A DNA stretch of 64,000 nucleotides, taken from Devosia litorisediminis (lineage in GTDB: Bacteria > Pseudomonadota > Alphaproteobacteria > Rhizobiales > Devosiaceae). The notes below the pieces were generated by a model. It did no database searches and was not told the origin of the DNA. It was given only the letters and a program-made list of their open reading frames with translations. A program made the translations under genes and the position numbers. The stretch is from assembly GCF_018334155.1 (NCBI RefSeq), contig NZ_JAGXTP010000001.1, forward strand, positions 868,001-932,000, in the 5' to 3' direction. This document shows, in pieces, positions 48,484-58,680 of the stretch. Positions within the stretch are counted from its first letter, which is position 1. Every line of letters starts with the position of its first letter.

Positions 48484-48894
48484 ATGGATTTCAATTCTTC
48501 GCTTCGCATCGCGGCCACCGGGCTGCACGCCCAGACGGCTCGTATGCGTATCATCGCGGAAAACCTGGCCAATGCCGACTCGGCTGGCAAAGCGCCGGGC
48601 AATGAACCCTATCGCCGGCGGATTCCAACCTTCGAAACGAGCTTTGATCCCGACGTCGGTGGCAAAATCGTGGAAGTGGGCAAGATGGCCTACGACATGA
48701 GTGATTTCACCAGCCGCTACGAGCCGGGCCACCCGGCAGCCGATGCGACGGGCTATGTGCAGTATCCCAACGTCAATACGTTGATCGAGACCATGGATAT
48801 GCGCGAGGCCCAGCGCACGTATGAGGCCAACCTCAATGTTGTCACTGTCACGCGACAGATGCTCGGGCGTACGCTCGACATCCTGCGCGGTTGA
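48484..48894 (+). CDS. flgC: Proximal rod protein FlgC
   Basis: A 136-residue rod subunit, the family's usual length. It begins MDFNSSLRIAATGLHAQTAR with IIAENLANADSAG following, and carries YVQYPNVNTLIETMDMREAQ near the C-terminus. It lies 14 bases after flgB. Confidence 0.95.
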   Translation: MDFNSSLRIAATGLHAQTARMRIIAENLANADSAGKAPGNEPYRRRIPTFETSFDPDVGGKIVEVGKMAYDMSDFTSRYEPGHPAADATGYVQYPNVNTLIETMDMREAQRTYEANLNVVTVTRQMLGRTLDILRG

Positions 48895-48911
48895 TCGGGT
48901 AGGAATTCGTC

Positions 48912-49247
48912 ATGGCTATCAATACCCCTTTCAACGCTGCCGCGGCCGCCTATGGCAATGCCAGCAAGCTGATCAACCAGTCGGCCAAGCCGGCTACCGA
49001 CCTTACAGCGTTGGCGCCAAGCAATGGCGGTCAGAACTTTGCCGACATGCTCGCCAGCCAGGTGCAGGGCGTGGTCGATAGCGGCAAGACCAGCGACAAG
49101 ATGGCCATGGATATGGTCAACGGAAAAGCCAATGTGGTCGATATGGTCACAGCGCTCAGCGAGACCGAAATTGCCATTGAAAGCATGGTCACCGTCAGAG
49201 ACCGGGTGATATCTGCCTATGAAGAGATCATGCGGATGCCGATCTAG
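48912..49247 (+). CDS. fliE: Hook-basal body protein FliE
   Basis: A 111-residue MS-ring/rod junction protein, also an export substrate. The C-terminal half has the FliE pattern (NFADMLASQV, VVDMVTALSETEIAIESMVT, RDRVISAYEEIMRMPI). It is 17 bases after flgC. Confidence 0.94.
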   Translation: MAINTPFNAAAAAYGNASKLINQSAKPATDLTALAPSNGGQNFADMLASQVQGVVDSGKTSDKMAMDMVNGKANVVDMVTALSETEIAIESMVTVRDRVISAYEEIMRMPI

Positions 49248-49298
49248 GCGTAGACTGGGCGCAGGGCGACGATTCGGTCGTCCAGCACAGGAACCAAC

Positions 49299-49565
49299 AT
49301 GACCGGCGCCGAAGTCCTCGACATTTCAAGCGATGGTATCTGGGTTTTGCTGATGGTGGCATCACCCATGATGGTCGTGGGGCTGGTGGTCGGCGTGATC
49401 ATCGCGCTGTTCCAGGCGCTGACGCAAATCCAGGAACAGACCCTGGTTTTCGTGCCCAAGATCATCGCGATCTTTCTGACGATGCTGCTGACGCTGCCGT
49501 TTTTGGGCGCCACCATGGGCGGCTACATGAACCGTGTCGTCGACATGATCATTGTAGGTGGCTGA
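49299..49565 (+). CDS. fliQ: Flagellar export gate protein FliQ
   Basis: An 88-residue protein of two membrane helices. VASPMMVVGLVVGVIIALFQ and the conserved ALTQIQEQTLVFVPK are diagnostic for FliQ. The fliR GTG starts 2 bases after its stop. Confidence 0.95.
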   Translation: MTGAEVLDISSDGIWVLLMVASPMMVVGLVVGVIIALFQALTQIQEQTLVFVPKIIAIFLTMLLTLPFLGATMGGYMNRVVDMIIVGG

Positions 49566-49567
49566 GG

Positions 49568-50335
49568 GTGACGATCGGCCTCGACTGGCTGCCCAATACG
49601 GCCTTTGTCTATATTCTGCTGTTTACGCGGATTGGCGCTATCCTGATGCTGATGCCGGCATTGGGTGAAGACATGATCCCAATGCGCATGCGGCTGAGCT
49701 TCGCGCTGGCCTTTACGCTGGTGGTCTATCCGCTGCTGGCACCGAACCTGCCGGCCATGCCGGACGATGTGATGAACATTATCGGGCTGATCTTTCACGA
49801 ACTGGCGATCGGCATCATGCTGGGGGCCATTGCGCGGATCACCGTGATGGCTACACAGGTTGCCGGGGCGATCATCGCTTTTCAGGCAGGGCTTTCAAGC
49901 GCCATGGCGGCCGACCCGACGCAAACAGGTGTGCAAGGGGCGGTCTTTGGCAGTTTTTTGAGTTTCCTGGGGATGGTGCTGATCTTCGCTACCGATCTGC
50001 ACCACATGGCGCTCGCGGCGACGTTTGACAGCTATATGGTGTTTCCGCTCGATACGCCGCTGATGTTTGATGATGCTGCGCAATTGGCGCTGAGAACCGT
50101 TGGCAGTGCGTTTACGATCGGCATCCAGATGTCGGCGCCGTTCATCGTGTTTGGTCTGGTGTTCAACCTGGGTGCCGGCATTTTGGCGCGCCTGATGCCG
50201 GCCATGCAGGTCTTCTTCGTGCTGATGCCTGCCAATATCTTCATGGGCATCTTTCTGTTCGGATTGCTCCTGACAATGATGATGGGCTGGTATCTGGCAG
50301 GGTTCGAGCGCCATCTGGCAATGTGGAGGGGCTAA
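49568..50335 (+). CDS. fliR: Flagellar export gate protein FliR
   Basis: A 255-residue polytopic membrane protein with about six helices and the conserved FTRIGAILMLMPALGE and MRLSFALAFTL regions. It begins with GTG, directly behind fliQ, and is followed by flhB after 3 bases. It completes the FliPQR gate together with the fliP gene 2 kb away. Confidence 0.94.
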   Translation: MTIGLDWLPNTAFVYILLFTRIGAILMLMPALGEDMIPMRMRLSFALAFTLVVYPLLAPNLPAMPDDVMNIIGLIFHELAIGIMLGAIARITVMATQVAGAIIAFQAGLSSAMAADPTQTGVQGAVFGSFLSFLGMVLIFATDLHHMALAATFDSYMVFPLDTPLMFDDAAQLALRTVGSAFTIGIQMSAPFIVFGLVFNLGAGILARLMPAMQVFFVLMPANIFMGIFLFGLLLTMMMGWYLAGFERHLAMWRG

Positions 50336-50338
50336 GCA

Positions 50339-51421
50339 GTGTCAGACGAAGCCCCCGAACAATCCTCCAAAACAGAAGACCCCTCCCAGAAAAAGCTCGA
50401 GGACGCCCACAAGAAGGGCGATGTTGCCAAGAGCCAGGAGGTCGTCACCTGGTTCATGCTGGCCGGATCGGCTGCGATCTTTGCCACCATGGCACCGGGT
50501 GCGGCGACCGGGTTGATGGGGTCGCTCGAGCTAATCATGATGAATGCCGACCGGATCTCGCTGGATGGCGATGGTCTGGGCGGCTTCTTCAACAATCTGG
50601 CGATGGCCCTGCTGGGCACCGTCCTTATCCCGCTGGTGGTGCTGTCGTTTTCTGCGATCATCGCCAATCTCATCCAGCACCGGCCGCTGATGTCGGCAGA
50701 GTCGCTCAAGCCCAAGCTTTCCAAAATTTCGCCGCTGGCGGGGGCCAAGCGACTGTTCTCCAGCGAGTCGATCGTCAACTTCCTCAAGGGGCTGTTCAAG
50801 ATCGGCATTGTCGGTGCTGTGGTGATTGCCGCCGTCTGGCCTGAGCGCGACCGGCTCGACACCATGATGACCGCGGACCCGCTAATCATTCTGTCGGACT
50901 TCTGGGAGCTCGGGATCAAGATCTTCCTGGCCACGCTGGCTGTGGTGACGCTGATCGCCTTCGCTGACTATCTCTATGTCCGCCAGAAATGGTGGAAGAA
51001 GCAGATGATGACGATGCAGGAGACCAAGGACGAGTACAAACAGATGGAAGGCGATCCCCATGTGAAGGGTCGGCTGCGTCAGTTGCGTCACGAAAAGTCG
51101 CGTCAGCGCATGATGGCCTCGGTCCCTGACGCCACCGTGGTGATCACCAACCCAACCCACTTTGCCGTGGCGTTGAAGTACGACAAGGCGATGGGCGCGC
51201 CGCAATGCGTTGCCAAAGGTGCCGATGCGGTGGCGTTCCGCATCCGCGAGTTGGCCAAGAAGAGCGATGTCCCAATCGTGGAAAACCCACCATTGGCGCG
51301 CGCCCTGTTTGCCAGTGTCGAAATCGGCGAGAGCATTCCCAACGAACATTTCAAGGCTGTCGCCGAGGTAATCGGCTTCGTGATGCGGCTCAAGCAGGGT
51401 GCCGGCTGGAAGTCACGCTAA
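50339..51421 (+). CDS. flhB: Export switch protein FlhB
   Basis: A 360-residue protein with four membrane helices and a cytoplasmic autoprotease domain. The cleavage motif NPTH at 271-274 (VVITNPTHFAVALKY) is intact. The N-terminus QSSKTEDPSQKKLEDA is typical. FlhB switches export from rod/hook to filament substrates. The start is GTG. It is the last gene of the flgB operon. Confidence 0.95.
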   Translation: MSDEAPEQSSKTEDPSQKKLEDAHKKGDVAKSQEVVTWFMLAGSAAIFATMAPGAATGLMGSLELIMMNADRISLDGDGLGGFFNNLAMALLGTVLIPLVVLSFSAIIANLIQHRPLMSAESLKPKLSKISPLAGAKRLFSSESIVNFLKGLFKIGIVGAVVIAAVWPERDRLDTMMTADPLIILSDFWELGIKIFLATLAVVTLIAFADYLYVRQKWWKKQMMTMQETKDEYKQMEGDPHVKGRLRQLRHEKSRQRMMASVPDATVVITNPTHFAVALKYDKAMGAPQCVAKGADAVAFRIRELAKKSDVPIVENPPLARALFASVEIGESIPNEHFKAVAEVIGFVMRLKQGAGWKSR

Positions 51422-51451
51422 TGCGCCGGTGCGGCTGAGGCTGAGGCTGCG

Positions 51452-51877
51452 CTAACTCGCTGTTTTGGATTGCAGCGGAAAGACGCGGTCATAGGCAAGA
51501 TTGAAGGCGAAGGCGTAGCCCATGTAGAACAGGGCGAACGACACATCCATCACCAGCGCCTGCCAGAGGCTGACGTCCAGATACCAGGCGATCAGCGGCA
51601 TCAGGGCGATCAGCAGCCCCAGCTCGAACAGCACGGCATGCAGAACACGCATCGGCATCGATTTTTGCGTGTCACCGCGCAGGCGCAGCAGCAGGCGATC
51701 AAAGCCATAATTATAGATGTAGTTCCAGACCATGGCGAGCGTGGCGCTGCCCACACCGATGACCCCTATGTCGTGCATGGGCATGGCGAAGGCGAAAGCC
51801 CCCAGCGGGGTTATCAGGGCAAGCCCGATAATTTCAAAACTGATGGCATGACGGATACGATCGCGTGGTGTGCGCAT
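51452..51877 (-). CDS. PACE family efflux protein
   Basis: A 141-residue inner-membrane protein with four helices arranged as two tandem BTP (bacterial transmembrane pair) units; each has a conserved H/E segment (RIRHAISFEIIGLAL and RVLHAVLFELGLLIAL) and an aromatic asparagine motif (WNYIYNYGFD, then YAFAFNLAYDRVFP). PACE transporters such as AceI export chlorhexidine or polyamine-like compounds. I set the start at MRTPRDR rather than at the longer upstream frame. Convergent with flhB. Confidence 0.88.
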   Translation of the reverse strand: MRTPRDRIRHAISFEIIGLALITPLGAFAFAMPMHDIGVIGVGSATLAMVWNYIYNYGFDRLLLRLRGDTQKSMPMRVLHAVLFELGLLIALMPLIAWYLDVSLWQALVMDVSFALFYMGYAFAFNLAYDRVFPLQSKTAS

Positions 51878-52202
51878 GGGAGACCTCAATGCAAATCGGG
51901 TCGTCCCGCAATCTAGGTGCCCGGATAGGGGGAGGTCGTCCTCACTTGCCGCAGGCATATCGTGGCGAATGACCAAAAATCAAGTCGCGTCGTCCATCAG
52001 CCATCGTGGCCATGCAGGCGCAATGGTGCGTTGAAGTGCTGCCATAGCGCTGGTGCGGGTGCTGTTTGGACCGTAATGTCGGTTTGCTCGCCTGCACGGT
52101 GTTGAAAACGCCGTTCAGTCTCCCGAAGCAGGGGGGCATTTGCTAGACGTTAATACAGCGCCTGATTCGGCTCGACTCACTGGCTACGGAGCAGATTGAC
52201 CC
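51878..52202. other. 325-base gap upstream of cckA
   Basis: This divergent intergenic region between the PACE gene and cckA should hold both promoters. The open frames are short and unconvincing. I see no perfect CtrA box, sigma-54 element, hairpin or RNA gene in it. Confidence 0.45.
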
Positions 52203-54776
52203 ATGGCATCGACGCCGCTTGGCGAAGACACGTATCCCGACCCGCTGATTGCCAATGGGCGCAGCGGTGCAGGCCTGTGGCGGGTTTTGCTGCTGGGCAT
52301 GTTCCTGGTGGGGATTGCGGTTGGTTTTGCACTGTTCAGCGAGCAGATTTCCCCCGACCTGATCATGACCTTTGTCGGCGTGCTGGCGGTGGTTGGGGTG
52401 TTCTGCCTGTTCGGTCTGGCGGCCGGGCTGTTCCGTTTCGCCAATGGCGAAGAGCGCCGGACAATCTCCAATGCCGTAGTCGACAGCCTCCCTTTTGGCG
52501 CGGTGGTGGCCGATCGCGACGGCAAGATTTCCTATGTGAACGCGCACTATGGCAGCTTCAGCGGGGCGCTGACCAATGGTCTACCCGTGGGCGTGCCGCG
52601 GCTGTTTGCCGGCCAGTCTGACGCGAGTGAGGCTATCTACCGGCTGTCGCGCGCTGCCAAGGATGGGCGTGCCGCAGTGGAGGATATCCGCATTGTTGGT
52701 GGCCTGGGCGGTTCGCAAGCCGACAGCAGCAAGGCGTTCTGGTATCGCGTGGGCGTTCGTCCGCTGCCCGAGTCTGACGAGGCCAAGAAGCCATTGGTGA
52801 TCTGGTCAGTTGAAGACATTACCCGGGATCGCGACAGCAATGAGAGCGCGTTCCGTGATCTGCAGCGGGCCATCGACTATCTCGATCATTCACCAGCAGG
52901 CTTCTTCTCCGCGGATGCGCATGGCCGCATTCAGTATCTGAACTCCACGCTGACCGACTGGCTTGGCTATGATCTTGCCGAGTTCAATTCTGGACAGCTG
53001 GGCATGTCCGATATCGTGCGCGGCGATGGTGCTACCCTGCTGATGCGCGGGCGCGGTGACGGCGAGATCCGCACCGAAATCATCGACATCGATCTCGTCC
53101 GCCGCAACGGCACCAGCCTGCCGGTACGCCTGTTGCATCGCGCTGCGCGCCTAGCGGATGGCGAACTGGGCGAGACGCGCACGCTGGTTCTGGACAAGTC
53201 CAACGCACCTGAGAACGAAGAAGAATTGCGCGCCGCTGAAGTGCGGTTCTCGCGCTTCTTCAACGACACGCCATTCGCCATTGCGACGCTGGACGCAGAC
53301 GGGCGGATTATTCGCACCAATGCGCCATTCGGGCGAATTTTCCATTGGGCGGGCGAAGAAAAAAGCATCGAAATGGAGCCTTTGAGCGGGCTGATCGGCG
53401 AAGCCAGCCGGGAGCGTTTCGGCAAGGCTGTGGGCGAAGCGCTGGCGCATCGTTCCGAGATCGAGCCAGTGGATGCGCTGCTGAGCATTGAGGGCGATCA
53501 CGCAGTGCGGCTGTACCTTTCAGCATCGGAGATGAGCGCGGGTTCGCCTGAGCAGATCAATGTCTATGCGCTGGACATGACCGACCAGCGCAAGCTGGAA
53601 GCGCAGTTTGCCCAGAGCCAAAAGATGCAGGCCGTGGGCCAGCTGGCGGGTGGTGTGGCGCACGATTTCAACAATCTGCTGACCGCCATTATCGGCTTTT
53701 CCGATTTGCTGCTGCTCAAGCACAAGCCAGGCGATCCGTCGTTCAGCGAGCTGATGCAGATCAAGCAGAACGCCAATCGTGCCGCGGGCCTGACTCGCCA
53801 GTTGCTGGCCTTCTCGCGCCGCCAGACCTTGCGCCCTCAGGTGCTTGAACTGCCGCTGATCGTTGACGATCTGACGGTGCTGCTCAAGCGCATGATCGGC
53901 GAGAAAAACACACTGACTGTCGAGCATGGCCGCAACATTTGGCCGGTGCGCGCCGATGTTGTGCAGCTTGAGCAGGTGATCATCAATCTGGTGGTCAATG
54001 CGCGTGATGCCATGCCCAAGGGGGGCGCGATTACGCTGCGGACCTCCAATGTTGATCGCGGCGAAGCCGAGAAGTTTACTTTTGAAGGCATGGTGCCGGC
54101 GGACTATGTGCTGATTGACGTGCAGGATACCGGCACCGGCATGAGCGCCGAAGTGATCGAAAAAATCTTCGAGCCCTTCTTTACCACCAAGGAATTGGGC
54201 AAGGGCACTGGTCTGGGTCTGTCGACAGTCTATGGGATCGTCAAGCAGACCGAGGGCTATATCTATCCCGTGTCGACCGTGGGCGTTGGCACCACATTCA
54301 AGATCTTCCTACCGCGCCATGTGGCCAGCGAAAGCGAAGTGGCGGCCAAGGTTGCAGCAGCGGCAGCGCCAGTGCGCGACCTGACGGGACACGAACGCAT
54401 TTTGTTGGTTGAAGACGAGGAGAGCGTGCGCGCCTTTTCGGCCCAGGCATTGCGTGCGACGGGCTATGAAGTGTTCGAGGCTGATGGCGGCGAAGAGGCC
54501 ATGGAAGTGCTCGAGGATATCGACTTCAAGATCGATCTGATGATCTCGGACGTGGTTATGCCTGAAATGGACGGCCCCAGCCTGCTCAAGGAAGTGCGCA
54601 AGTCCATGCCGAACCTGAAGGTGATCTTTGTGTCCGGCTATGCTGAGGAAAGCGTGCGCCGCGACATCGAAGATGATCAGAGCGTGGAGTTCCTGCCCAA
54701 GCCCTATTCGCTCGACCAGATCAACTCCAAGGTCAAGGAAGTGCTGCAGAAGCTGGGCAAGGATGAGGTGCATTGA
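52203..54776 (+). CDS. cckA: Hybrid histidine kinase CckA
   Basis: An 857-residue essential cell-cycle kinase at the head of the CckA-ChpT-CtrA phosphorelay. Two membrane helices (about 26-45 and 53-75) are followed by PAS-type regions (about 90-205, 215-330, 345-465), the dimerisation H-box with [12 protein letters not shown] (H487), an ATPase domain ([27 protein letters not shown]) and a C-terminal receiver with D783 ([11 protein letters not shown]). Receiver and kinase are as in Caulobacter CckA; the large PAS content fits. DUF2237 starts within its last codons. Confidence 0.93.
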   Translation: MASTPLGEDTYPDPLIANGRSGAGLWRVLLLGMFLVGIAVGFALFSEQISPDLIMTFVGVLAVVGVFCLFGLAAGLFRFANGEERRTISNAVVDSLPFGAVVADRDGKISYVNAHYGSFSGALTNGLPVGVPRLFAGQSDASEAIYRLSRAAKDGRAAVEDIRIVGGLGGSQADSSKAFWYRVGVRPLPESDEAKKPLVIWSVEDITRDRDSNESAFRDLQRAIDYLDHSPAGFFSADAHGRIQYLNSTLTDWLGYDLAEFNSGQLGMSDIVRGDGATLLMRGRGDGEIRTEIIDIDLVRRNGTSLPVRLLHRAARLADGELGETRTLVLDKSNAPENEEELRAAEVRFSRFFNDTPFAIATLDADGRIIRTNAPFGRIFHWAGEEKSIEMEPLSGLIGEASRERFGKAVGEALAHRSEIEPVDALLSIEGDHAVRLYLSASEMSAGSPEQINVYALDMTDQRKLEAQFAQSQKMQAVGQLAGGVAHDFNNLLTAIIGFSDLLLLKHKPGDPSFSELMQIKQNANRAAGLTRQLLAFSRRQTLRPQVLELPLIVDDLTVLLKRMIGEKNTLTVEHGRNIWPVRADVVQLEQVIINLVVNARDAMPKGGAITLRTSNVDRGEAEKFTFEGMVPADYVLIDVQDTGTGMSAEVIEKIFEPFFTTKELGKGTGLGLSTVYGIVKQTEGYIYPVSTVGVGTTFKIFLPRHVASESEVAAKVAAAAAPVRDLTGHERILLVEDEESVRAFSAQALRATGYEVFEADGGEEAMEVLEDIDFKIDLMISDVVMPEMDGPSLLKEVRKSMPNLKVIFVSGYAEESVRRDIEDDQSVEFLPKPYSLDQINSKVKEVLQKLGKDEVH

Positions 54777-55168
54777 ACGAGCAGGGGCGGTTTCCTGGTC
54801 CCAGTGAACTCAATGTTCTCGGCGAGGCATTGCAGCCCTGTTCACACGATCCACTAACTGGCTTCTTCCGCACGGGATTTTGTGCTGCTGGACCTGATCA
54901 TGCCGCCGTGCATCTGGTGTGCATCGCCGTCAGCGACGTGTTTCTGGCTTATTCGAGATCGGTCGGCAACGATCTGACGACACCCATGCCGCAATTCGCC
55001 TTTCCCGGACTGGTGGAGGGCAATCGCTGGTGCCTGGTGGCAGGGCGATGGATGCAGGCACATGTCGCCGGTATGGCACCGCGTGTCTATTTGCGCGCTA
55101 CAAATCAGGCCGTGCTGGGGCTGGTACCCCTCAACCTGCTCAAGAGTTACGCGCTGGACCTGAATTGA
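54773..55168 (+). CDS. DUF2237 family protein
   Basis: A 131-residue soluble protein matching DUF2237: NVLGEALQPCSHDPLTGFFR, then C in RTGFC, and LEGNRW-type aromatics (VEGNRWCLVAGRW). The function is unknown. The start is probably the TTG overlapping the cckA stop by 4 bases, so it may be translationally coupled to cckA. A terminator follows. Confidence 0.82.
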   Translation: MNEQGRFPGPSELNVLGEALQPCSHDPLTGFFRTGFCAAGPDHAAVHLVCIAVSDVFLAYSRSVGNDLTTPMPQFAFPGLVEGNRWCLVAGRWMQAHVAGMAPRVYLRATNQAVLGLVPLNLLKSYALDLN

Positions 55169-55190
55169 AAACGGGCGCCTTGGCGCCCGT
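55169..55190. terminator. Bidirectional terminator between DUF2237 and the aldo/keto reductase gene
   Basis: A perfect stem ACGGGCGCC / GGCGCCCGT with almost no loop lies between the convergent genes. Confidence 0.75.
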
Positions 55191-55202
55191 ATCGTCGCGG
55201 CC

Positions 55203-56219
55203 CTAGGCGGTGCCACCGGGAGTGGGTGTTCCGGATGCCAGCAGACCTTTTTCTGCCAGCGTGGTCCACAGTTCAGCGGGTATGGCGACATCCCACCAAT
55301 CGAGGATGCCGTCGAGTTCCGCCGGCGAACGCGGGCCGGGCAAGACGTTGCACACCACGGGATGGGTCAGGGGAAATTGCAGCGCAGCTGCGGGCAGGGG
55401 CACATTGAACTGGGTGCACACCGTCTCGATGGCCTTGACGCGGGCGACGATGGCTTCAGGGGCCTTGGCGTAGTTGAACGTCGTGCCGCCTACCAGAATG
55501 CCGGAATTGAATGGGCCGCCGACCACGACAGATGAGCCGCGTTGGGCGGCCGTAGTCATGAAGGGGGCCAGCGCGGTCTGTTCGAGCAGGGTGTAGCGGC
55601 CTGCCAACAGGAACACATCCCAATCGCCTAGCGTCATGGCATCCATGAGCACTTCCCACTCGTTGACGCCCAGGCCGATGGCACTGACCACGCCAGTGTC
55701 TCGCAGCTCGCGCAGAGCGCGATAGCCGCCGCTGGCCAGTTGCTGCCAGAGCGGTTTGTTGGCTTCCACGCCGTGGGTTGCGACCCCGATGTCGTGGACA
55801 TAGAGAATGTCGACATTATTGACGCCCAGCCGCTGCAGGCTGTCCTCAAACGAGCGCATGATGCCGTCGTAGGAGTAATCGTAGACCTGATCGAAGGGCA
55901 GGGGATCGACCCAGGCGCCCTTGTCCTGAACGTCGGGGCTCACCGGCTTGAGCAGACGGCCCACTTTGGTGGACAGTATTGTCTCTGCACGGCGGGTGCG
56001 CACGACATCGCCGACCAGATGTTCGGAGCGGCCCAGACCATATTGCGGCGCAGTATCGACGTGGTTCAATCCGGCATCGAGCGCATGATGAATAGTGGCG
56101 CGAGCCTGATCTGCGGGGACAGCCGAGAAGATACCAGCCAAGCTGGCGCAGCCCAGCCCCAGCGTGGTGATCTCGAGACTGGACTGGCCAATGCGGCGTT
56201 TTTCAAGTGTGCGAGCCAT
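55203..56219 (-). CDS. Aldo/keto reductase, aldose or pyridoxal 4-dehydrogenase type
   Basis: A 338-residue NAD(P)-dependent oxidoreductase. The tetrad is visible as D and Y in VDTAPQYGLGRSE, K in STKVGR and H in YVHDIG. The sequence resembles the family of D-threo-aldose 1-dehydrogenases, L-fucose dehydrogenases and pyridoxal 4-dehydrogenases. Its neighbour encodes an AraD1-type protein, which favours sugar oxidation. The start MARTLEK is chosen. Substrate unknown. Confidence 0.85.
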   Translation of the reverse strand: MARTLEKRRIGQSSLEITTLGLGCASLAGIFSAVPADQARATIHHALDAGLNHVDTAPQYGLGRSEHLVGDVVRTRRAETILSTKVGRLLKPVSPDVQDKGAWVDPLPFDQVYDYSYDGIMRSFEDSLQRLGVNNVDILYVHDIGVATHGVEANKPLWQQLASGGYRALRELRDTGVVSAIGLGVNEWEVLMDAMTLGDWDVFLLAGRYTLLEQTALAPFMTTAAQRGSSVVVGGPFNSGILVGGTTFNYAKAPEAIVARVKAIETVCTQFNVPLPAAALQFPLTHPVVCNVLPGPRSPAELDGILDWWDVAIPAELWTTLAEKGLLASGTPTPGGTA

Positions 56220-56279
56220 GCTGTTTCCCCGGCAATTCAAAACGCGGGGAAACTGACATGTTAGTTGCTATGCAGCAAG

Positions 56280-57275
56280 TTAATAGATGCTGCCCACGAT
56301 CAAGGGGTGTTCTGTCTCCATGCGCACTGGATTGCGGAGGGCTGCGCCGAACTGCGCTTCTTCGAGTTCGAAAATGTCGTCCGGCTGGGTCGAAATACCG
56401 TCAGCAAAGCTCAGGGTTGCAGTGCCGAAGCAATGCACGTGGACATCGCCTGGGTTGCGGAACAGGTTGTATTTGAAGTGGTGATATTCCAGATTGGCGA
56501 TGGTGTGGCTCATATTGTCTTCGCCCGACAGGAAGGGCTTTTCCCACAGCACCTTGCCGTCGCGGTAGATGCGCGACATGCCCTCGATATGGGCAGGCAA
56601 ATCACCGACCCGCAGTTCGGGACCAAAGGAGCAGGCGCGCAGCTTGGAGTGAGCCAGATAGAGATAGTTGACGCGTTCGGTGACGTGATCGGAGAATTCA
56701 TTTGCCAAGGCAAAACCAAGGCGTCGTGGCTGACCATTGTGATCGATCACGTAAATTCCAGCGATCTCGGGCTCCTCGCCGGCGTCGAGCGCAAATCCTG
56801 GGGAAGGGATGGGGTGGCCTGGGCGAACCACTGAATAGCCATTACCCTTGTAGAACCATTCGGGCTGGACACCCTTCTCGCCATCAGCGGGCTTGCCGTT
56901 TTCCAGGCCCATCTGGAACATCTTCATGGAATCGGTGAGGTCATTTTCCGTCTTGGTGCCATTGGCCTTGTGCATGGCATCGCGAGTTGCGGCGGAACCG
57001 AGATGGGTCAATCCGGTACCGGTCACGTATAGATGAGCGGGATCGGGATGATCGATAGGCGAGAGCATGCGGCCTTCGGCGAGAATCGCACCGCGGTCAA
57101 CAGTGGCCCCCAGCCCTTTGGCCTCGATCAGGGCTGCCAGCCCACCCAGACCGGCCAGCGCCTCAATGGTCAGATCATAAACACTGGTGGCACCGATAAC
57201 AGTTCGGGCGACGTCGTTCTGGATGGCGGCCACGGCACGACTGCCGTCGAGATCGAAGAACTGGATGAGATTCAT
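56280..57275 (-). CDS. AraD1/GguC family protein, fumarylacetoacetase fold
   Basis: A 331-residue protein of the fumarylacetoacetate hydrolase superfamily, AraD1/GguC group. Features include the YKGNGYSVVRPG segment, DAGEEPEIAGIYV with likely metal ligands, and CSFGPELRVGDLP. Relatives are linked to sugar-acid breakdown or sugar transport operons. It is upstream of the aldo/keto reductase with a 60-base gap, so they are probably one operon for a pentose or 6-deoxyhexose. The start at 57275 (MNLIQFFD) is chosen. Exact substrate unknown. Confidence 0.82.
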   Translation of the reverse strand: MNLIQFFDLDGSRAVAAIQNDVARTVIGATSVYDLTIEALAGLGGLAALIEAKGLGATVDRGAILAEGRMLSPIDHPDPAHLYVTGTGLTHLGSAATRDAMHKANGTKTENDLTDSMKMFQMGLENGKPADGEKGVQPEWFYKGNGYSVVRPGHPIPSPGFALDAGEEPEIAGIYVIDHNGQPRRLGFALANEFSDHVTERVNYLYLAHSKLRACSFGPELRVGDLPAHIEGMSRIYRDGKVLWEKPFLSGEDNMSHTIANLEYHHFKYNLFRNPGDVHVHCFGTATLSFADGISTQPDDIFELEEAQFGAALRNPVRMETEHPLIVGSIY

Positions 57276-57429
57276 GGCGCGGCTCCTGCGCGAAAAACGC
57301 CCCAAAGGGCAAGGTTGCAGGCATAAAACGCAACATGGGTGCCAGTGGCAAGTCCAAAAATCATACTTATTAGGCGCTAGCTGTCGACGGCCTTGATTCT
57401 ATACACCTCAAAATTGGATCCGGCACGAT

Positions 57430-57444
57430 GTTCTCATTTTGTCC
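57430..57444 (+). promoter_or_regulatory. Second, degenerate LexA box of recA
   Basis: GTTC-TCATTTT-GTCC lies 13 bases before the strong LexA box and reads as its near-mirror; only two differences separate the 17-base arms. Confidence 0.6.
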
Positions 57445-57457
57445 CTTGACTTAAACG

Positions 57458-57472
57458 GAACAAGATGAGAAC
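57458..57472 (+). promoter_or_regulatory. LexA (SOS) box of recA
   Basis: GAAC-AAGATGA-GAAC is an exact alphaproteobacterial SOS direct repeat with 7-base spacing, about 84-98 bases before the recA ATG. A TTGACT -35-like hexamer lies just upstream, at 57446-57451, so LexA would block the promoter. Confidence 0.85.
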
Positions 57473-57555
57473 AAATAAAGCACATTGTATGCACCCCCAA
57501 ACGAGGTGGCCGCGCGTTGCGCAGTCTCCCAGAGCGTGGAATAAGGAGAGAATTG

Positions 57556-58623
57556 ATGGCTAACGCGTCGCTTCGTGTTGTTGAAGGTGGATCGATGGAT
57601 AAGGACAAGGCACTCGCCGCAGCGCTCGGTCAGATTGAGCGCAATTTCGGCAAGGGCTCGATCATGCGTCTGGGCGAGGCCAGCTCGATCGAGGTGGAGT
57701 CGATCTCGACTGGCTCGCTCGGTCTGGATATCGCGCTGGGCATTGGCGGCCTGCCAAAAGGCCGTATCGTTGAGATTTTTGGACCAGAAAGCTCGGGTAA
57801 GACCACGCTGGCACTGCATGTGATTGCCGAGGCCCAGAAAGCCGGCGGTATCTGCGCCTTCGTTGATGCCGAACACGCGCTGGACCCAATCTATGCTCGC
57901 AAGCTGGGTGTCAATGTTGACGATCTGCTGATCTCGCAGCCGGATGCCGGCGAACAGGCGCTGGAAATTACCGATACGCTGGTGCGGTCGGGTGCGATCG
58001 ACGTCCTTGTTGTCGATTCTGTCGCTGCACTGACGCCACGCGCCGAGTTGGAAGGCGAGATGGGCGACTCGCTGCCGGGCCTGCAGGCCCGTTTGATGAG
58101 TCAGGCCATGCGCAAGCTGACTTCCTCGATCTCGAAGTCGAAATGTCTGGTGATCTTCATCAACCAAATCCGCATGAAGATTGGCGTGATGTACGGTTCG
58201 CCCGAGACCACGACCGGCGGCAATGCGCTGAAGTTCTATGCTTCGGTTCGTCTTGATATCCGTCGTATCGGCGCACTCAAGGATCGCGAAGAGATCGTGG
58301 GCAACCAGACCCGGGTCAAGGTCGTCAAGAACAAGCTGGCGCCGCCATTCCGTCAGGTTGAATTCGATATCATGTATGGCGAGGGCATTTCCAAGACCGG
58401 CGAACTGCTCGATCTGGGCGTCAAAGCCGGGATTGTTGAGAAGGCGGGTGCCTGGTTCTCATGGGATAGCCAGCGTCTGGGGCAGGGCCGTGAAAACGCG
58501 CGGCAATATCTCAAGGATAATCCTGAAGCTGCCCGCACCATCGAACAGGGTGTGCGCGAAAGCTCGGGCCTGTTGGGCGAAGTACTGCTGGTCGAAGGAT
58601 CGGGCACGACCGAAGACGAATAG
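57556..58623 (+). CDS. recA: Recombinase RecA
   Basis: A 355-residue DNA strand-exchange and SOS co-protease protein. Walker [10 protein letters not shown], the catalytic E/Q region, [15 protein letters not shown] and the [20 protein letters not shown] loop are all intact, with an acidic C-terminus. AAGGAGAG precedes the ATG at 57556; an upstream in-frame start adds 13 unmatched residues. Control by LexA is indicated by the boxes upstream. It sits between cckA and alaS, a known order in this group. Confidence 0.97.
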   Translation: MANASLRVVEGGSMDKDKALAAALGQIERNFGKGSIMRLGEASSIEVESISTGSLGLDIALGIGGLPKGRIVEIFGPESSGKTTLALHVIAEAQKAGGICAFVDAEHALDPIYARKLGVNVDDLLISQPDAGEQALEITDTLVRSGAIDVLVVDSVAALTPRAELEGEMGDSLPGLQARLMSQAMRKLTSSISKSKCLVIFINQIRMKIGVMYGSPETTTGGNALKFYASVRLDIRRIGALKDREEIVGNQTRVKVVKNKLAPPFRQVEFDIMYGEGISKTGELLDLGVKAGIVEKAGAWFSWDSQRLGQGRENARQYLKDNPEAARTIEQGVRESSGLLGEVLLVEGSGTTEDE

Positions 58624-58649
58624 GTTTTTCCTCCCATGCGGGGATGACT

Positions 58650-58680
58650 GGGCACCGCGATAGCGGTGCCCTTTTTGTTT
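58650..58680 (+). terminator. recA terminator
   Basis: Stem GGGCACCGC / GCGGTGCCC with loop GATA, followed by TTTTTG TTTT, just past recA. Confidence 0.92.
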
